In this document: one piece after another, positions 44,501 to 51,943 of the stretch
Position numbering within the stretch: the stretch's first letter is position 1
How the letters are laid out: each line of letters opens with the position of its first letter
Origin: Actinopolymorpha cephalotaxi
Lineage (GTDB): Bacteria; Actinomycetota; Actinomycetes; Propionibacteriales; Actinopolymorphaceae
Length of the DNA: 64,000 bases
Assembly (NCBI RefSeq): GCF_013408535.1
Contig: NZ_JACBZA010000001.1
Location: forward strand, 2,006,850 to 2,070,849
Reading direction: 5' to 3'
Translations under genes and position numbers: made by a program
The notes under the pieces: generated by a model
Told to the model about the DNA's origin: nothing
What the model saw: the letters and a program-made list of their open reading frames with translations, nothing else
The model's database searches: none

Positions 44501-45548
44501 CGAGATGAGAAGCGCCGTCGAGAATGCCAGGGACGCCGGTGTGAATCTCATTTTCCTGTCCGGTAACGAGATTTTCTGGAAGACCCGATGGGAGAACTCG
44601 ATCGACACGACGCCGTACCGGACCCTCGTGTGCTACAAGGAAACTGCCAACAACGCGAAGATCGATCCGAGCGCCGAGTGGACCGGCACCTGGCAGGACC
44701 CGCGGTTTTCCCCTCCGTCAGACGGTGGTCGTCCGCAGAATGCGGTGACCGGCACGTTCTTCAGGGTCATCGGCGACCACCCCCTGGAAGTCCCGTACAG
44801 CTTCGGCCAGCTTCGACTGTGGCGAAACACCTCCGTGGCAAACCTTTCACCGGGACAGACCGCCACCTTCCCGCAGGGATACCTGGGGTACGAATGGGAC
44901 GAGGCGCCTGACAGCAACGCCCCGCCCGGATTGGTCAGGTACTCGCAGTCGACCTTCTTCATCCCCGGAGACGCCACATCCAAGTACATGATCAGCAGTA
45001 GCTACGGCGCATCATATGGTTCGGGTACGGCGACGCACAGTCTGACGCTCTACCGAGCCGGCAGCGGTGCGCTGGTGTTCGGCTCGGGTACCGTCCAGTG
45101 GGCGTGGGGACTCGATGCCAACCACGATCTCCCGGGCACGCCGCCGGACATCAGGGTCCAGCAGGCCACCGTGAATCTGCTCGCCGACATGAAGGCGCAA
45201 CCGGCCACGTTACAGCCGGGACTGGTTCCCGCCACCGCCTCCGGTGACACGACGCCCCCGACCTCGGTCTTCACCAGCCCACCGAGCGGTTCCATCACCG
45301 CTGCAACCGTGGGAACTCCCACGCTGATACAGGGGACGGCGAGTGACCCGGGTGGCGTGGTGGGTGCGGTGGAGATATCCCTCGACAACGGTGCGACCTG
45401 GCTGACTGCTCAAGGCATGGAGAACTGGCAGTACACATGGACCCCGGACTCGATCGGGACGTTCACGCTGAGAGTCCGGGCCGTCGACGACTCCGGAAAT
45501 CTGCAGACGGCGACGCCGGACGCCATCACGGTCAACGTCAGCCCATGA
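41526..45548 (+). CDS. large secreted protein: four DUF4082 repeats, dimethylformamidase-beta-like domain, Ig domain
   Basis: 1340 residues. A signal peptide (~1-33) is followed by a Pro/Ser/Lys/Thr linker with degenerate 9-11-residue repeats (QPSKP type, ~35-90), then DUF4082 units starting at ~93, 258, 417 and 581. At ~740-1225 lies a domain resembling the large subunit of N,N-dimethylformamidase (WQAYNKYGGYSLY, SSGHDEYWSNEMR, FLSGNEIFWKTRW, VTGTFFR), and at ~1245-1340 a bacterial Ig domain (EISLDNGATWLTA). DMFase is a metal-dependent amidohydrolase; secreted multi-domain versions have no known substrate. It is tempting to link it to N-acyl amino sugars of the nearby polysaccharide, but that is inference. 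GTG start. Confidence 0.84.
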   Translation: MTRSLPVRRILQYMLGGVLLVSTSLSAMAPPHTPKSAVTAQPSKPLATAQPSKPAPTASPAKSAVTVKPSMSAVTAKQADPAAATRATSTTFSLWDPSTVPATPSAPDTSSVEVGVKFSSSVSGTINSIRFYKGPTNTGTHTADLWSSTGTRLATATFTNETATGWQQVDFSTPVAINANTTYVASYLAPNGGYAVNRSYFTSPFVNGPLTAAIDGGAQGGNGVFVYTSSSKFPTASYQATNYWVDVVFVPTPVPTYSLWDSSTVPDTASAADTSSVEVGVKFSSSVGGTINSIRFYKGPTNTGTHTANLWSSTGTRLATATFTNETATGWQQVDFSTPVAINANTTYVASYLAPTGGYAVNRNYFTSPRVNGSLTAPAGANGVYRYTKSSAFPSASYQATNYWVDVVFTPATPTDSLWDASTVPDTASAADTASLEVGVKFSSSVGGTISGIRFYKGPANTGTHTASLWSLAGARLATATFTNETAQGWQQVNFSAAVTIRAKQTYVASYFAPNGGYATSLNYFSNPYANAPLSAPIDGGPQGGNGVFRYADSSIFPVASLRSTNYWVDVVFTPAPTTSSLWTTSTVPETASQADRSSVEVGVKFSSSVGGTINGVRFYKGPANTGTHTADLWSSTGTRLATATFTNETATGWQQVDFSTPVTITANTTYVASYLAPNGGYATNRSYFTSPRVSGSLTAPAGANGVYRYTTTSAFPTASYQSTNYWVDVVFKADLCPPNSEICVENSKPGSPPSEWDISGAGSTNIQGYATQMSVNKGETVRFKVDTDSPAYRLDIYRIGYYDGDGARKITTIRPSAPLPQVQPACITDISVGLVDCANWSESASWAVPADAVSGVYIAKLVREDATAGSNQIIFVVRDDSGGSDVLVQTSDATWQAYNKYGGYSLYAGELPAGRAYKVSYNRPFTTRGSGCCNGSVQSWFFASEYPLIRWLEANGYDVSYTTEIDTATRGAEILEHKTFISSGHDEYWSNEMRSAVENARDAGVNLIFLSGNEIFWKTRWENSIDTTPYRTLVCYKETANNAKIDPSAEWTGTWQDPRFSPPSDGGRPQNAVTGTFFRVIGDHPLEVPYSFGQLRLWRNTSVANLSPGQTATFPQGYLGYEWDEAPDSNAPPGLVRYSQSTFFIPGDATSKYMISSSYGASYGSGTATHSLTLYRAGSGALVFGSGTVQWAWGLDANHDLPGTPPDIRVQQATVNLLADMKAQPATLQPGLVPATASGDTTPPTSVFTSPPSGSITAATVGTPTLIQGTASDPGGVVGAVEISLDNGATWLTAQGMENWQYTWTPDSIGTFTLRVRAVDDSGNLQTATPDAITVNVSP
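41802..43725 (+). repeat. four DUF4082 modules in tandem
   Basis: Units begin at about 41802, 42297, 42774 and 43266. Each starts near AGTTTGTGGGA or a variant and ends at YWVDVVF. Long stretches are nearly identical between units in DNA as well as protein (for example the region coding IRFYKGPTNTGTHTA), so recent duplication or gene conversion is likely. Units 2 and 4 lack ~6 residues present in 1 and 3. Confidence 0.85.
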
Positions 45549-45702
45549 TGACGATGAGCGTCGATCCGTGCTCTTGGAGCGCTCGAGCCACCCACGACGA
45601 CCACCAGTAGTTGCCAACCGTGCATCCTCTGCATGAACGCCACTGGCCCGGCATCCGCCGGCGACATGCGGGGATTCACACGAGCTTGCCCAGGTGAACA
45701 GC

Positions 45703-46926
45703 ATGTTCGATTCGGATCGCACCGTGCTCGATCCAGGCCGGAGACCGCGGCCGCGAAAGAATGTCCGTCACGGTGTCGCCGCGTCCCTGGCCGTGGCCAT
45801 CGCCGCCCTGGTCGTCGCCTGCAGCCCGAACATCACCGGTGCCACGAATGCCGCAGGTGCCGAGCGCCCCGCCCCGCCCTCGAACACCACTCCGCCGACG
45901 AATACCGGTCCACCCAGTAACCCCACGCCACGTGCGATCCCCACGCCACGTGCGAATCCCACTCCGGGCGCGGGTTCGGTGGACCTCGGCGACGGCGCTT
46001 CCTTCGCGGTGTTCGCGGGCAGGTCCGTCATCAACGAGAACACCGACACGACGGTAGCCGGAAACCTCGGGGTCAGCCCCGGCGAAGCCGTCGTCGGGTT
46101 CCCGCCTGGTCTGGTGTTGGACGGGGACGTACACGCCGGTGACGCCCTCGCCGCCAGTGCCCGGGACGACTTCGTTGCGGTCTACGACGACCTGTCCTCG
46201 AGGGGTCCGGTCGCGACGGTGCCCACGGAACTGGGCGGCACCACCAAGGGTCCCGGCATCTACACCACACCGGGAGGCGCCTTCACCATCAACGGGACCC
46301 TCACGCTCGACGGGCAGCGTGACCCGGACGCGATCTTCGTGTTCCGGGCCACCGACCTGGAAGCGGCACAGGTAAGCAACATCACCCTGGTCCGGGGCGC
46401 CCAGATCGACAACGTCTACTTCGTCCTCACCGGGTCGGCGACACTTGGCCAGTGGGTCACCTTCCAGGCGAACGTGCTGGCGCAGGGGGACGTGGAGGTG
46501 TCGGCCGGCGCCGTGACCTTCGGCCGCCTCGTGGCGCTGTCGGAGAGCGTGCGGATGAACACCGACGCAAGTTCGCTGAGCACTCACATCTCGCTGCCGA
46601 ACAATCCGCCCACGACCACAACGCTGACCGCGTCGCCGAACCCGTCGCGGCCGGATGAGGCGGTCACCTTCGTCGCCACCGTGATGCCAGTCGTCGTCGG
46701 CCCCCAGCCCCAGGGTGAGGTCGTTTTCAAGGACGGCGCCACGATCATCGGATCAGACCTGCTCAACGCCTCCGGAACGGCCACGTTCAAGACGTCGGCG
46801 CTGTCCCTGGGGGAGCATGCGATAACCGCCGAGTATCTCGGCGGTCCCAGTCCCAACAACGAGGCGATCATCACCTTGGCGCCGAGCACGTCGACCAAGG
46901 TGGTCCAGGTCGTCTCGGCCGGCTGA
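45703..46926 (+). CDS. DUF3494 (ice-binding-like) lipoprotein
   Basis: About 407 residues. A hydrophobic leader ends in a lipobox (ALVVAC, Cys near residue 40), so the protein should be lipid-anchored. A Pro/Thr/Asn-rich linker follows, partly from an 18-bp tandem repeat (PTPRAIPTPRANPTP), then DUF3494 at ~90-280 (ASFAVFAGRSVINENTDTTV, AIFVFRATDLEAAQVSNITL) and an Ig-like domain at ~300-395. It is a shorter paralogue of the protein at 39330, without DUF4082. The ATG at 45703 has AGGTGA before it; a GTG at 45694 would add 3 residues. Confidence 0.85.
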   Translation: MFDSDRTVLDPGRRPRPRKNVRHGVAASLAVAIAALVVACSPNITGATNAAGAERPAPPSNTTPPTNTGPPSNPTPRAIPTPRANPTPGAGSVDLGDGASFAVFAGRSVINENTDTTVAGNLGVSPGEAVVGFPPGLVLDGDVHAGDALAASARDDFVAVYDDLSSRGPVATVPTELGGTTKGPGIYTTPGGAFTINGTLTLDGQRDPDAIFVFRATDLEAAQVSNITLVRGAQIDNVYFVLTGSATLGQWVTFQANVLAQGDVEVSAGAVTFGRLVALSESVRMNTDASSLSTHISLPNNPPTTTTLTASPNPSRPDEAVTFVATVMPVVVGPQPQGEVVFKDGATIIGSDLLNASGTATFKTSALSLGEHAITAEYLGGPSPNNEAIITLAPSTSTKVVQVVSAG

Positions 46927-46945
46927 CGTGTCACCCCGCGGGTCC

Positions 46946-47578
46946 TCACAGGTTCTGGACGGTGAGGACGATGAACAACACGATCACCGCCTCGCTGATG
47001 ATCCAGGAGTTGTTGTTCATCCAGTCCCGTAGGCGCGGCAGCGCCCGGCGACCGCGTTCGCCCAGCGCCAGCACGCACAGGGCCGGCAACCCGAGCAACA
47101 GCAGGGACAGGCCGATGAACGGCAGCATGTGCCACCACGGCCTCGCGTCGGTGGCGAGTTTGAGCCCGACGGTCAGCGACGTCACGAGGTCGCTGGGGAA
47201 GAAGCCCAGCAGCAAGAAACCCAGCACGAACGCGAACTTCACGTTCGCCTCCTGCAGCTTTCCCATCCATGCGGGCGGATCCGGGCGTTTGCGATGCAGG
47301 AAGACGTACACCATCGCGTACAGCAGAAGAAGGAAGATCACCACGTAGAACCAGCGACGCGACGATTCGGGCGCGGAGGCGCCCACCAGTTTCCGGACCA
47401 CGCTCGCCGCGAGGTAGGCGACCGTGCACACGGCGGTGATGGACAGCGCCGCCCCGAACACATAGGCGAGCGAGCAGCGCCCCCACCGCGGGTTGGTGGC
47501 GAGGAACACCGCGCTGATGATCTGTGGGCCGGCGACCATGACGATCGCGAGCGGCAGGATGGTGAGGAGATCACGCAC
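46946..47578 (-). CDS. GAP-family (Sap) membrane protein
   Basis: 210 residues with about six hydrophobic helices: ILPLAIVMVAGPQIISAVFL at the start, YVVIFLLLLYAMVYVFLH, and LGFLLLGFFPSDLVTSLTVG. The pattern fits the GAP/Sap family, whose mycobacterial members help export peptidoglycolipids or sulfolipid. No lipid-synthesis gene is adjacent here. GTG start. It is divergent from the DUF2267 gene across 122 bp. Confidence 0.78.
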   Translation of the reverse strand: MRDLLTILPLAIVMVAGPQIISAVFLATNPRWGRCSLAYVFGAALSITAVCTVAYLAASVVRKLVGASAPESSRRWFYVVIFLLLLYAMVYVFLHRKRPDPPAWMGKLQEANVKFAFVLGFLLLGFFPSDLVTSLTVGLKLATDARPWWHMLPFIGLSLLLLGLPALCVLALGERGRRALPRLRDWMNNNSWIISEAVIVLFIVLTVQNL

Positions 47579-47700
47579 GGGGGAGGACTCCCTCCACGCT
47601 CGGTACGGCGGTCTGGCGCCGCTCCAGTCCTACTCTTGCATCGGGCGACGGCGCGTAAAGTCGAGAGAACGACAACGCACCACAGGTCGGAGAGATCCCC

Positions 47701-48471
47701 ATGGAATATGAGCGGTTTCTCACCGTCGTGGACGCTGCGGGCGGTCTCGGCCGGGACGGCGCCGAACGCGCCACCACGGCGACCCTGCAGACGCTGGCCG
47801 AGCGTGTCTCCCAGCAGAAGGCCCAGGAGCTGGCAAGCGTGTTGCCGGCGCAGCTGGGCCCGATGGTGAACACCGAAGGTCCGGCCGAGCGCTTCGACGT
47901 GGACGATTTCCTGCGCAGGGTGGCCGAGCGGGAGGGAACCACCCCAGAACCCGCCGAACGCGACGCCGAGGCGGTCTTCAGCGCGCTCGCCGAGGCTCTC
48001 GGAGATCGCGAGTTCGCCAACCTGGTCGCTCAACTGCCCAAGGACTACGCGTGTCTGCTCCCGGGCCGTCCGCCGGTGGTTCCGGCGCCGGAGATCGTGG
48101 CGAAGGTGGCCGAGCGCACCGGCCTGGACGAGCAGAGGGCCCGCCGGGCGATCGACGCCGTACTCGAAACGCTGGCCGAGCGGGTCTCGGTGGGCGAGGC
48201 CAACCACCTGGTGGGCCGGCTTCCGGTCGCGTTGCACGAGCCGGTGCGCCGGGGCCTGCGGCACAACCCCGGCCCCGGCCGGCGGATGTCCCTCGCCGAG
48301 CTCCTCGCCCTGATGGCCGAACGCGACGGCGCACCACCGGACCAGGCGCTGGAGCACGCCCGAGCGGTGTTCATGGTCGTACGCGAGACGGTGGGCGAGG
48401 AGTTCTTCGACCGCGGCGTGCACCTGCCGCCGGACCACAGGGTGCTCTGGGCCCGGACCGCGACGTCGTGA
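47701..48471 (+). CDS. DUF2267 domain protein (two tandem domains)
   Basis: 256 residues, soluble and helical. Two DUF2267 units (~1-125, ~128-256) share TLQTLAERVS / VLETLAERVS and a following LPAQLGPM / LPVALHEPV segment; the proline after the Leu-rich helix is typical. Function unknown; such proteins are often found with stress genes in actinobacteria. The ATG at 47701 follows GGAGAGATCCCC. It ends 3 bp before the convergent GH127 remnant. Confidence 0.83.
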   Translation: MEYERFLTVVDAAGGLGRDGAERATTATLQTLAERVSQQKAQELASVLPAQLGPMVNTEGPAERFDVDDFLRRVAEREGTTPEPAERDAEAVFSALAEALGDREFANLVAQLPKDYACLLPGRPPVVPAPEIVAKVAERTGLDEQRARRAIDAVLETLAERVSVGEANHLVGRLPVALHEPVRRGLRHNPGPGRRMSLAELLALMAERDGAPPDQALEHARAVFMVVRETVGEEFFDRGVHLPPDHRVLWARTATS

Positions 48472-48474
48472 GGT

Positions 48475-50364
48475 TCAGGGCAGCAGCGGGAGGAACACCC
48501 GCATCGGCCCGGCCTCCCGGTTGGCCCACGCGTAGTAGGGCACGGCGGTGATCTCGGCAGGCACGCTCGGCGGCTGTTCGGCCGGGACGTACGGCCGGTG
48601 CAACGGCTCGTCGCCGGTCACCTTCAGCGCGCCGGCGGTGGTGCGCAACGTGACCACCCCGCCGAGCAGGTCCGCGGCGAACTCCGGCCGCCAGATCTCG
48701 TCACCCGCGACGCGCAGGTCTGCCACCGCGACGTCGGCGTGGTCGGCCTGTTCGATGCAGTAGACGAGCGGTCCCCGCGTGAGTGCCACCCGCTGGTGCC
48801 CGGCCGCCACCCGCGGGTGCGTGCCGATCAGGCGTACGGGCATGGCGAAGTCCAGGCGTACTTCGTCACCGGGCTGCCAGGTGCGGGTGAGCACGAGGTA
48901 GCCGGAACGGCGTTCGGGAGTGACCTCCTCCTCGCCGACCCGGACGGTCACCTCGCCCGCCCAGCCGGGCACCGGCAGGAACACGCTGAACTCCCGCGGC
49001 TCCGCGGGTGTCAGGCGCAGGTTGACAGTGCCGTCCCAGGGCAGCCCGCAGGTGAGCTCCACCCCGACCGAGCCGCCGCCGGGCAGTGTCACCCGGGCAG
49101 AGTTTCCGACGTACAGCTGGACCCACAGGCCCTCGTCGGACGTGGTGTAGACGTAGCCCGGCAGCGAGGCGAGCAGCCGGGCGATGTTCGGCGGGCAGCA
49201 GGCGCACGTGAACCACGGCGAGCGGCGGTGCCGGCCCTCGTCGGCGAGCGGGTTCTAGTAGAAGAACTCGGTGCCCGACTGGGAGAGCCCGGGCAGCACA
49301 CCGTTGTGGAGAGCGGTCTCCATCGCGTCGCGGTAGGCCCCGTCGCCGGTGCGCAGCAACAGCCGCCAGGCAAGGAAGATGTGCGCGATGGCGGCACAGG
49401 TTTCGTTGTACGCCCGGTCCGGAAGCTCGTACGCGTCACCGAACGCCTCACCGTCCCAGCGCGCGCCCACGCCTCCGGTGACGGCCGTCTTGTGCCCGGA
49501 CAGGTCCGCCCACAGCCGGTCCACGACCGCGGCCAGCTCCTCGTCGCCGTTCTCCAGTACGACATCGGCGGCCGCGGCGTAGAGATAGAGCGCGCGCACC
49601 GCGTGCCCGGTGACCGACGACTGGTCGCGCAGGCGGGCATGGTCGAGGAGGTACTCGCTACCGCCCAGGACGCCCACACCACGGGAGTCCAGCTGCCACA
49701 CCGCGAGCCGCAGCCAGCGCTCGTCACGGGTGGCGCGGTACAGCTCGACCAGGGCCATCTCCAGGCACGGGTGCCCGCAGGTGCCGGGCACCTGTCCGGG
49801 TGCGAACCGCGCCTCGATGTGGCCACAGGCGCGTTCGGCCACGTCGAGCAGGGCCCGGCTGCCGGTGGCACGAAAGTGCGCGACGGCGGCCTGGGTTAGG
49901 TGCCCGACGCAGTACATCTCGTGGCGTACGACAAGATCCGTCCAGCGCTCGGCCACCCGGTCCACCGAGAAGTAGGTGTTCAGATAGCCGTCGTCGTCCT
50001 GGGCGGCCTCGAACAGCCCGATCACGTCGGCCAGCCGCTCGGCCACCACGCGGTCGTCGGTCGACGCCAGGCTCCAGGACGCGGCCTCGGCCCACTTGTA
50101 GACGTCGGAGTCGGAGTAGTACATGCCGTGGAAGGGCTCGTCCGGCGCGTTCCCGGCCGCCCGGCGGAAGTTCGTCAGCGCACCGGTCGTCTCGCACTGC
50201 TCGTGCTGGGCCGGAATCGTCTGTACGCGGTTCCTGTCAAGGCGGGGTTGCCAGAAGGCGTCCCGCACCTCGACGTCGCCCACACCGACCGGGCGCAGCC
50301 GGGCGTACGGGCTGTGGGTGGTGTCGACGACTGGGGTGTGCGGGCTGGAGGTCTCGGCGGTCAT
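48475..50364 (-). pseudogene. GH127 beta-L-arabinofuranosidase split by an in-frame TAG
   Basis: 630 codons from the ATG at 50364 to the stop at 48475, interrupted by one TAG at codon 370 (49257-49255). Both halves are in one frame and well conserved: GMYYSDSDVYKWAEAASWSL, HEMYCVGHLTQAAVAHF and GARWDGEAFGDAYELP before, FFY-stop-NPLADEGRHRRSPWF at the break, then CACCPPNIARLL after. GH127 enzymes use a zinc-bound Cys of this CC motif as nucleophile (C389/C390), so the first half alone is inactive. A Glu (GAG) or Gln (CAG) codon at the break would restore it. No signal peptide. Next to a LacI regulator on the same strand. Confidence 0.85.
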
Positions 50365-50423
50365 AGGGGTACTCCGTGGGTCGGCGGCAATCGGGCGTGC
50401 GTGAGGCGTGTAGGGGAGTGCGA

Positions 50424-50497
50424 TCAGGCGTCGGGAACCAGCGGGGCGTCGCTCGTCGCACCCGTTCAGGCGTCGGGAACCAGCGGTGCGTCGCTCG
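50424..50497. repeat. 32-bp direct duplication of the lacI 3' end
   Basis: 50424-50455 repeats 50466-50497 with one mismatch. The second copy is the last codons and stop of lacI; the first is an extra copy just downstream. The 42-bp period suggests one slippage or repair event. Confidence 0.75.
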
Positions 50498-51515
50498 CCC
50501 ACACCGGGTCGTCGCCGGTGGAGGCGGGGCAGGACGCGCGGACGGCGATCGAGCACGGCAGCCGGCTGACCCCGGGCGACACCGTGCCGTCGATCGACGC
50601 GAGCAGCGTCTCCCCGACGACCCGGCCGAGGCGGTAGAGGTTCATGTCCACCGACGCGAGGGCCGGCCTGGTCGAGGCCGCGAGCAGGGTCCAGTTGTCG
50701 AAGCCGACCAGGGCCACGTCGTCGGGCACGCGCCGGCCCAGGGCGGCGAGGCCGTCTGCGGCGCCGCGGGCGATCTGGTCGTTCCCGCAGAAGATCCCGT
50801 CGATCTCCGGATCGCGTTCGAGCAACCGGCGTACGTGGGTGAAACCCATCTCCTCGCTGAACGGCCCGTAGACCACGCGCGAGTCGGGCAGGTCCAGGCC
50901 CTCCTCCGCCAGCGCCGCCCGGGCTCCGGCGACCCGGTCGCGGACCGCGGCGTAGGAGGGCGGCCCGGTCAGGTGGGCGATCCGCCGGCAGCCGTACCGC
51001 GTCAACTGGCGGACCGCCAGCCGGCCGCCGTGCTCGTCGTCGACGGTGACGCTGGTGTCGGCCGGGTCCGCGGACACGGTGTAGGCGTAGACGACCGGGA
51101 ACGGCAGGTCGCGTCCCACCCTGGGTGCCTGGTCGGTCTCCCGGCCGGTCACGATCAGCCCGTCCACGCGCCGGGCGGTGAGCGCGTCGATGTAGTGGCG
51201 TTCGCGTACGGCGTCCCGGCGGGCGTCGCACAGCAGCAGGCTGCAGGTGTCCGCGGACAGCGCGTCCTCGACCCCGCCGAGGAGCGCGGGGGTGAATCGG
51301 CCGTAGCCGTTGCGGGTGAGCAACCCGACCGTGTAGGTGCGGCCGCTGGTGAGCGACCGGGCGTTGCGGTTGGGCCGGAAACCCAGGTCGCGGGCCGTCT
51401 GGACGATGCGTTCCCGGGTCTCCGGTCGCATCCGGCCCTTGCCGTTGAGGCCCTTCGACGCGGTGGCGACGGAGACGCCGGCGACGCGGGCGATGTCGCG
51501 GATGGTCGGGGCCAC
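50466..51515 (-). CDS. LacI family transcriptional repressor
   Basis: 349 residues. N-terminal helix-turn-helix and hinge, PTIRDIARVAGVSVATASKG with the LacI-type recognition helix, then a periplasmic-binding-protein-like effector domain (TYTVGLLTRNGYGRFTPALL, RVDGLIVTGRETDQ, IDGIFCGNDQIARGAADGLA, VALVGFDNWTLLAASTRPAL). The GTG at 51515 has GGAGGA at ideal distance and starts exactly at the domain; an upstream in-frame ATG region to 51653 is non-coding in character. It probably controls the glycosidase genes on both sides; the effector is unknown. Confidence 0.9.
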   Translation of the reverse strand: MAPTIRDIARVAGVSVATASKGLNGKGRMRPETRERIVQTARDLGFRPNRNARSLTSGRTYTVGLLTRNGYGRFTPALLGGVEDALSADTCSLLLCDARRDAVRERHYIDALTARRVDGLIVTGRETDQAPRVGRDLPFPVVYAYTVSADPADTSVTVDDEHGGRLAVRQLTRYGCRRIAHLTGPPSYAAVRDRVAGARAALAEEGLDLPDSRVVYGPFSEEMGFTHVRRLLERDPEIDGIFCGNDQIARGAADGLAALGRRVPDDVALVGFDNWTLLAASTRPALASVDMNLYRLGRVVGETLLASIDGTVSPGVSRLPCSIAVRASCPASTGDDPVWASDAPLVPDA

Positions 51516-51660
51516 GGCTCCTCCGGTTGCGCGGGTGAGAAAACGGTTAGTCGATGGTCGCGCCATGAGCATGCACGCCGGAACGCCATGCTGGCAAGGC
51601 CTACGACCGGGTGAGATAGCCTGCTGGCACTGGGTGGACAGCTGGTTGCGCACTATGTGA

Positions 51661-51672
51661 GAAACAGGTTTC
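51661..51672. promoter_or_regulatory. LacI-type operator upstream of the glycosidase operon
   Basis: GAAAC-AG-GTTTC is a perfect 5+5 dyad of the LacI/GalR type, between lacI and the divergent operon. It lies 15 bp upstream of the predicted -35 of that operon and also upstream of lacI. Confidence 0.55.
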
Positions 51673-51687
51673 CCGCTTGTTGAACCG

Positions 51688-51717
51688 TTGACGCGCGTTC
51701 GGCTGGCGGTCTAGCGT
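51688..51717 (+). promoter_or_regulatory. sigma-70-type promoter before the permease remnant
   Basis: TTGACG (51688-51693), an 18-bp spacer and TAGCGT (51712-51717). Spacer and hexamers resemble the promoter at 63012. The -10 runs into the first readable codons of the permease remnant, so a deletion may have joined promoter and gene end. Confidence 0.45.
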
Positions 51718-51936
51718 CACCTGTTGTGGCCGCTGCTGGTGTCCCGGGACGAGGAGCACCGTACGCTCGAGCTCGGCCTGGCGTACTTCCACGCGAGTTC
51801 GTCGGCGTTCCAGCAGCCGAACTGGCCGCTGATGATGGCCGCCTCGGTCGTGGTGCTGCTGCCGGTGCTGCTCGTGTACGTGTTCGCGCAACGCTACTTC
51901 GTGGCCGGGATCGCACTGTCCGGCGTGAAGGGATGA
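51715..51936 (+). pseudogene. 3' end of a sugar ABC transporter permease (MalG type)
   Basis: About 73 residues and a stop: LLWPLLVSRDEEHRTLELGL, then FQQPNWPLMMAASVVVLLPV and VFAQRYFVAGIALSGVKG. This is the usual C-terminus of a carbohydrate ABC permease of the MalG/CUT1 class (last helix, QRYF, GxxKG end). A TAG is in frame just upstream at 51712, and no EAA loop or other helices exist in the window. It stops 7 bp before the next gene, as in an operon. The full transporter has been lost; the promoter now sits directly before the fragment. Confidence 0.72.
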
Positions 51937-51943
51937 GATCGCG

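Noticed and set aside
51516-51653. N-terminal extension of the LacI protein to 51653
   Set aside because: The GTG at 51515 has an ideal GGAGGA and starts exactly at the DNA-binding domain; the extension contains operator-like DNA.
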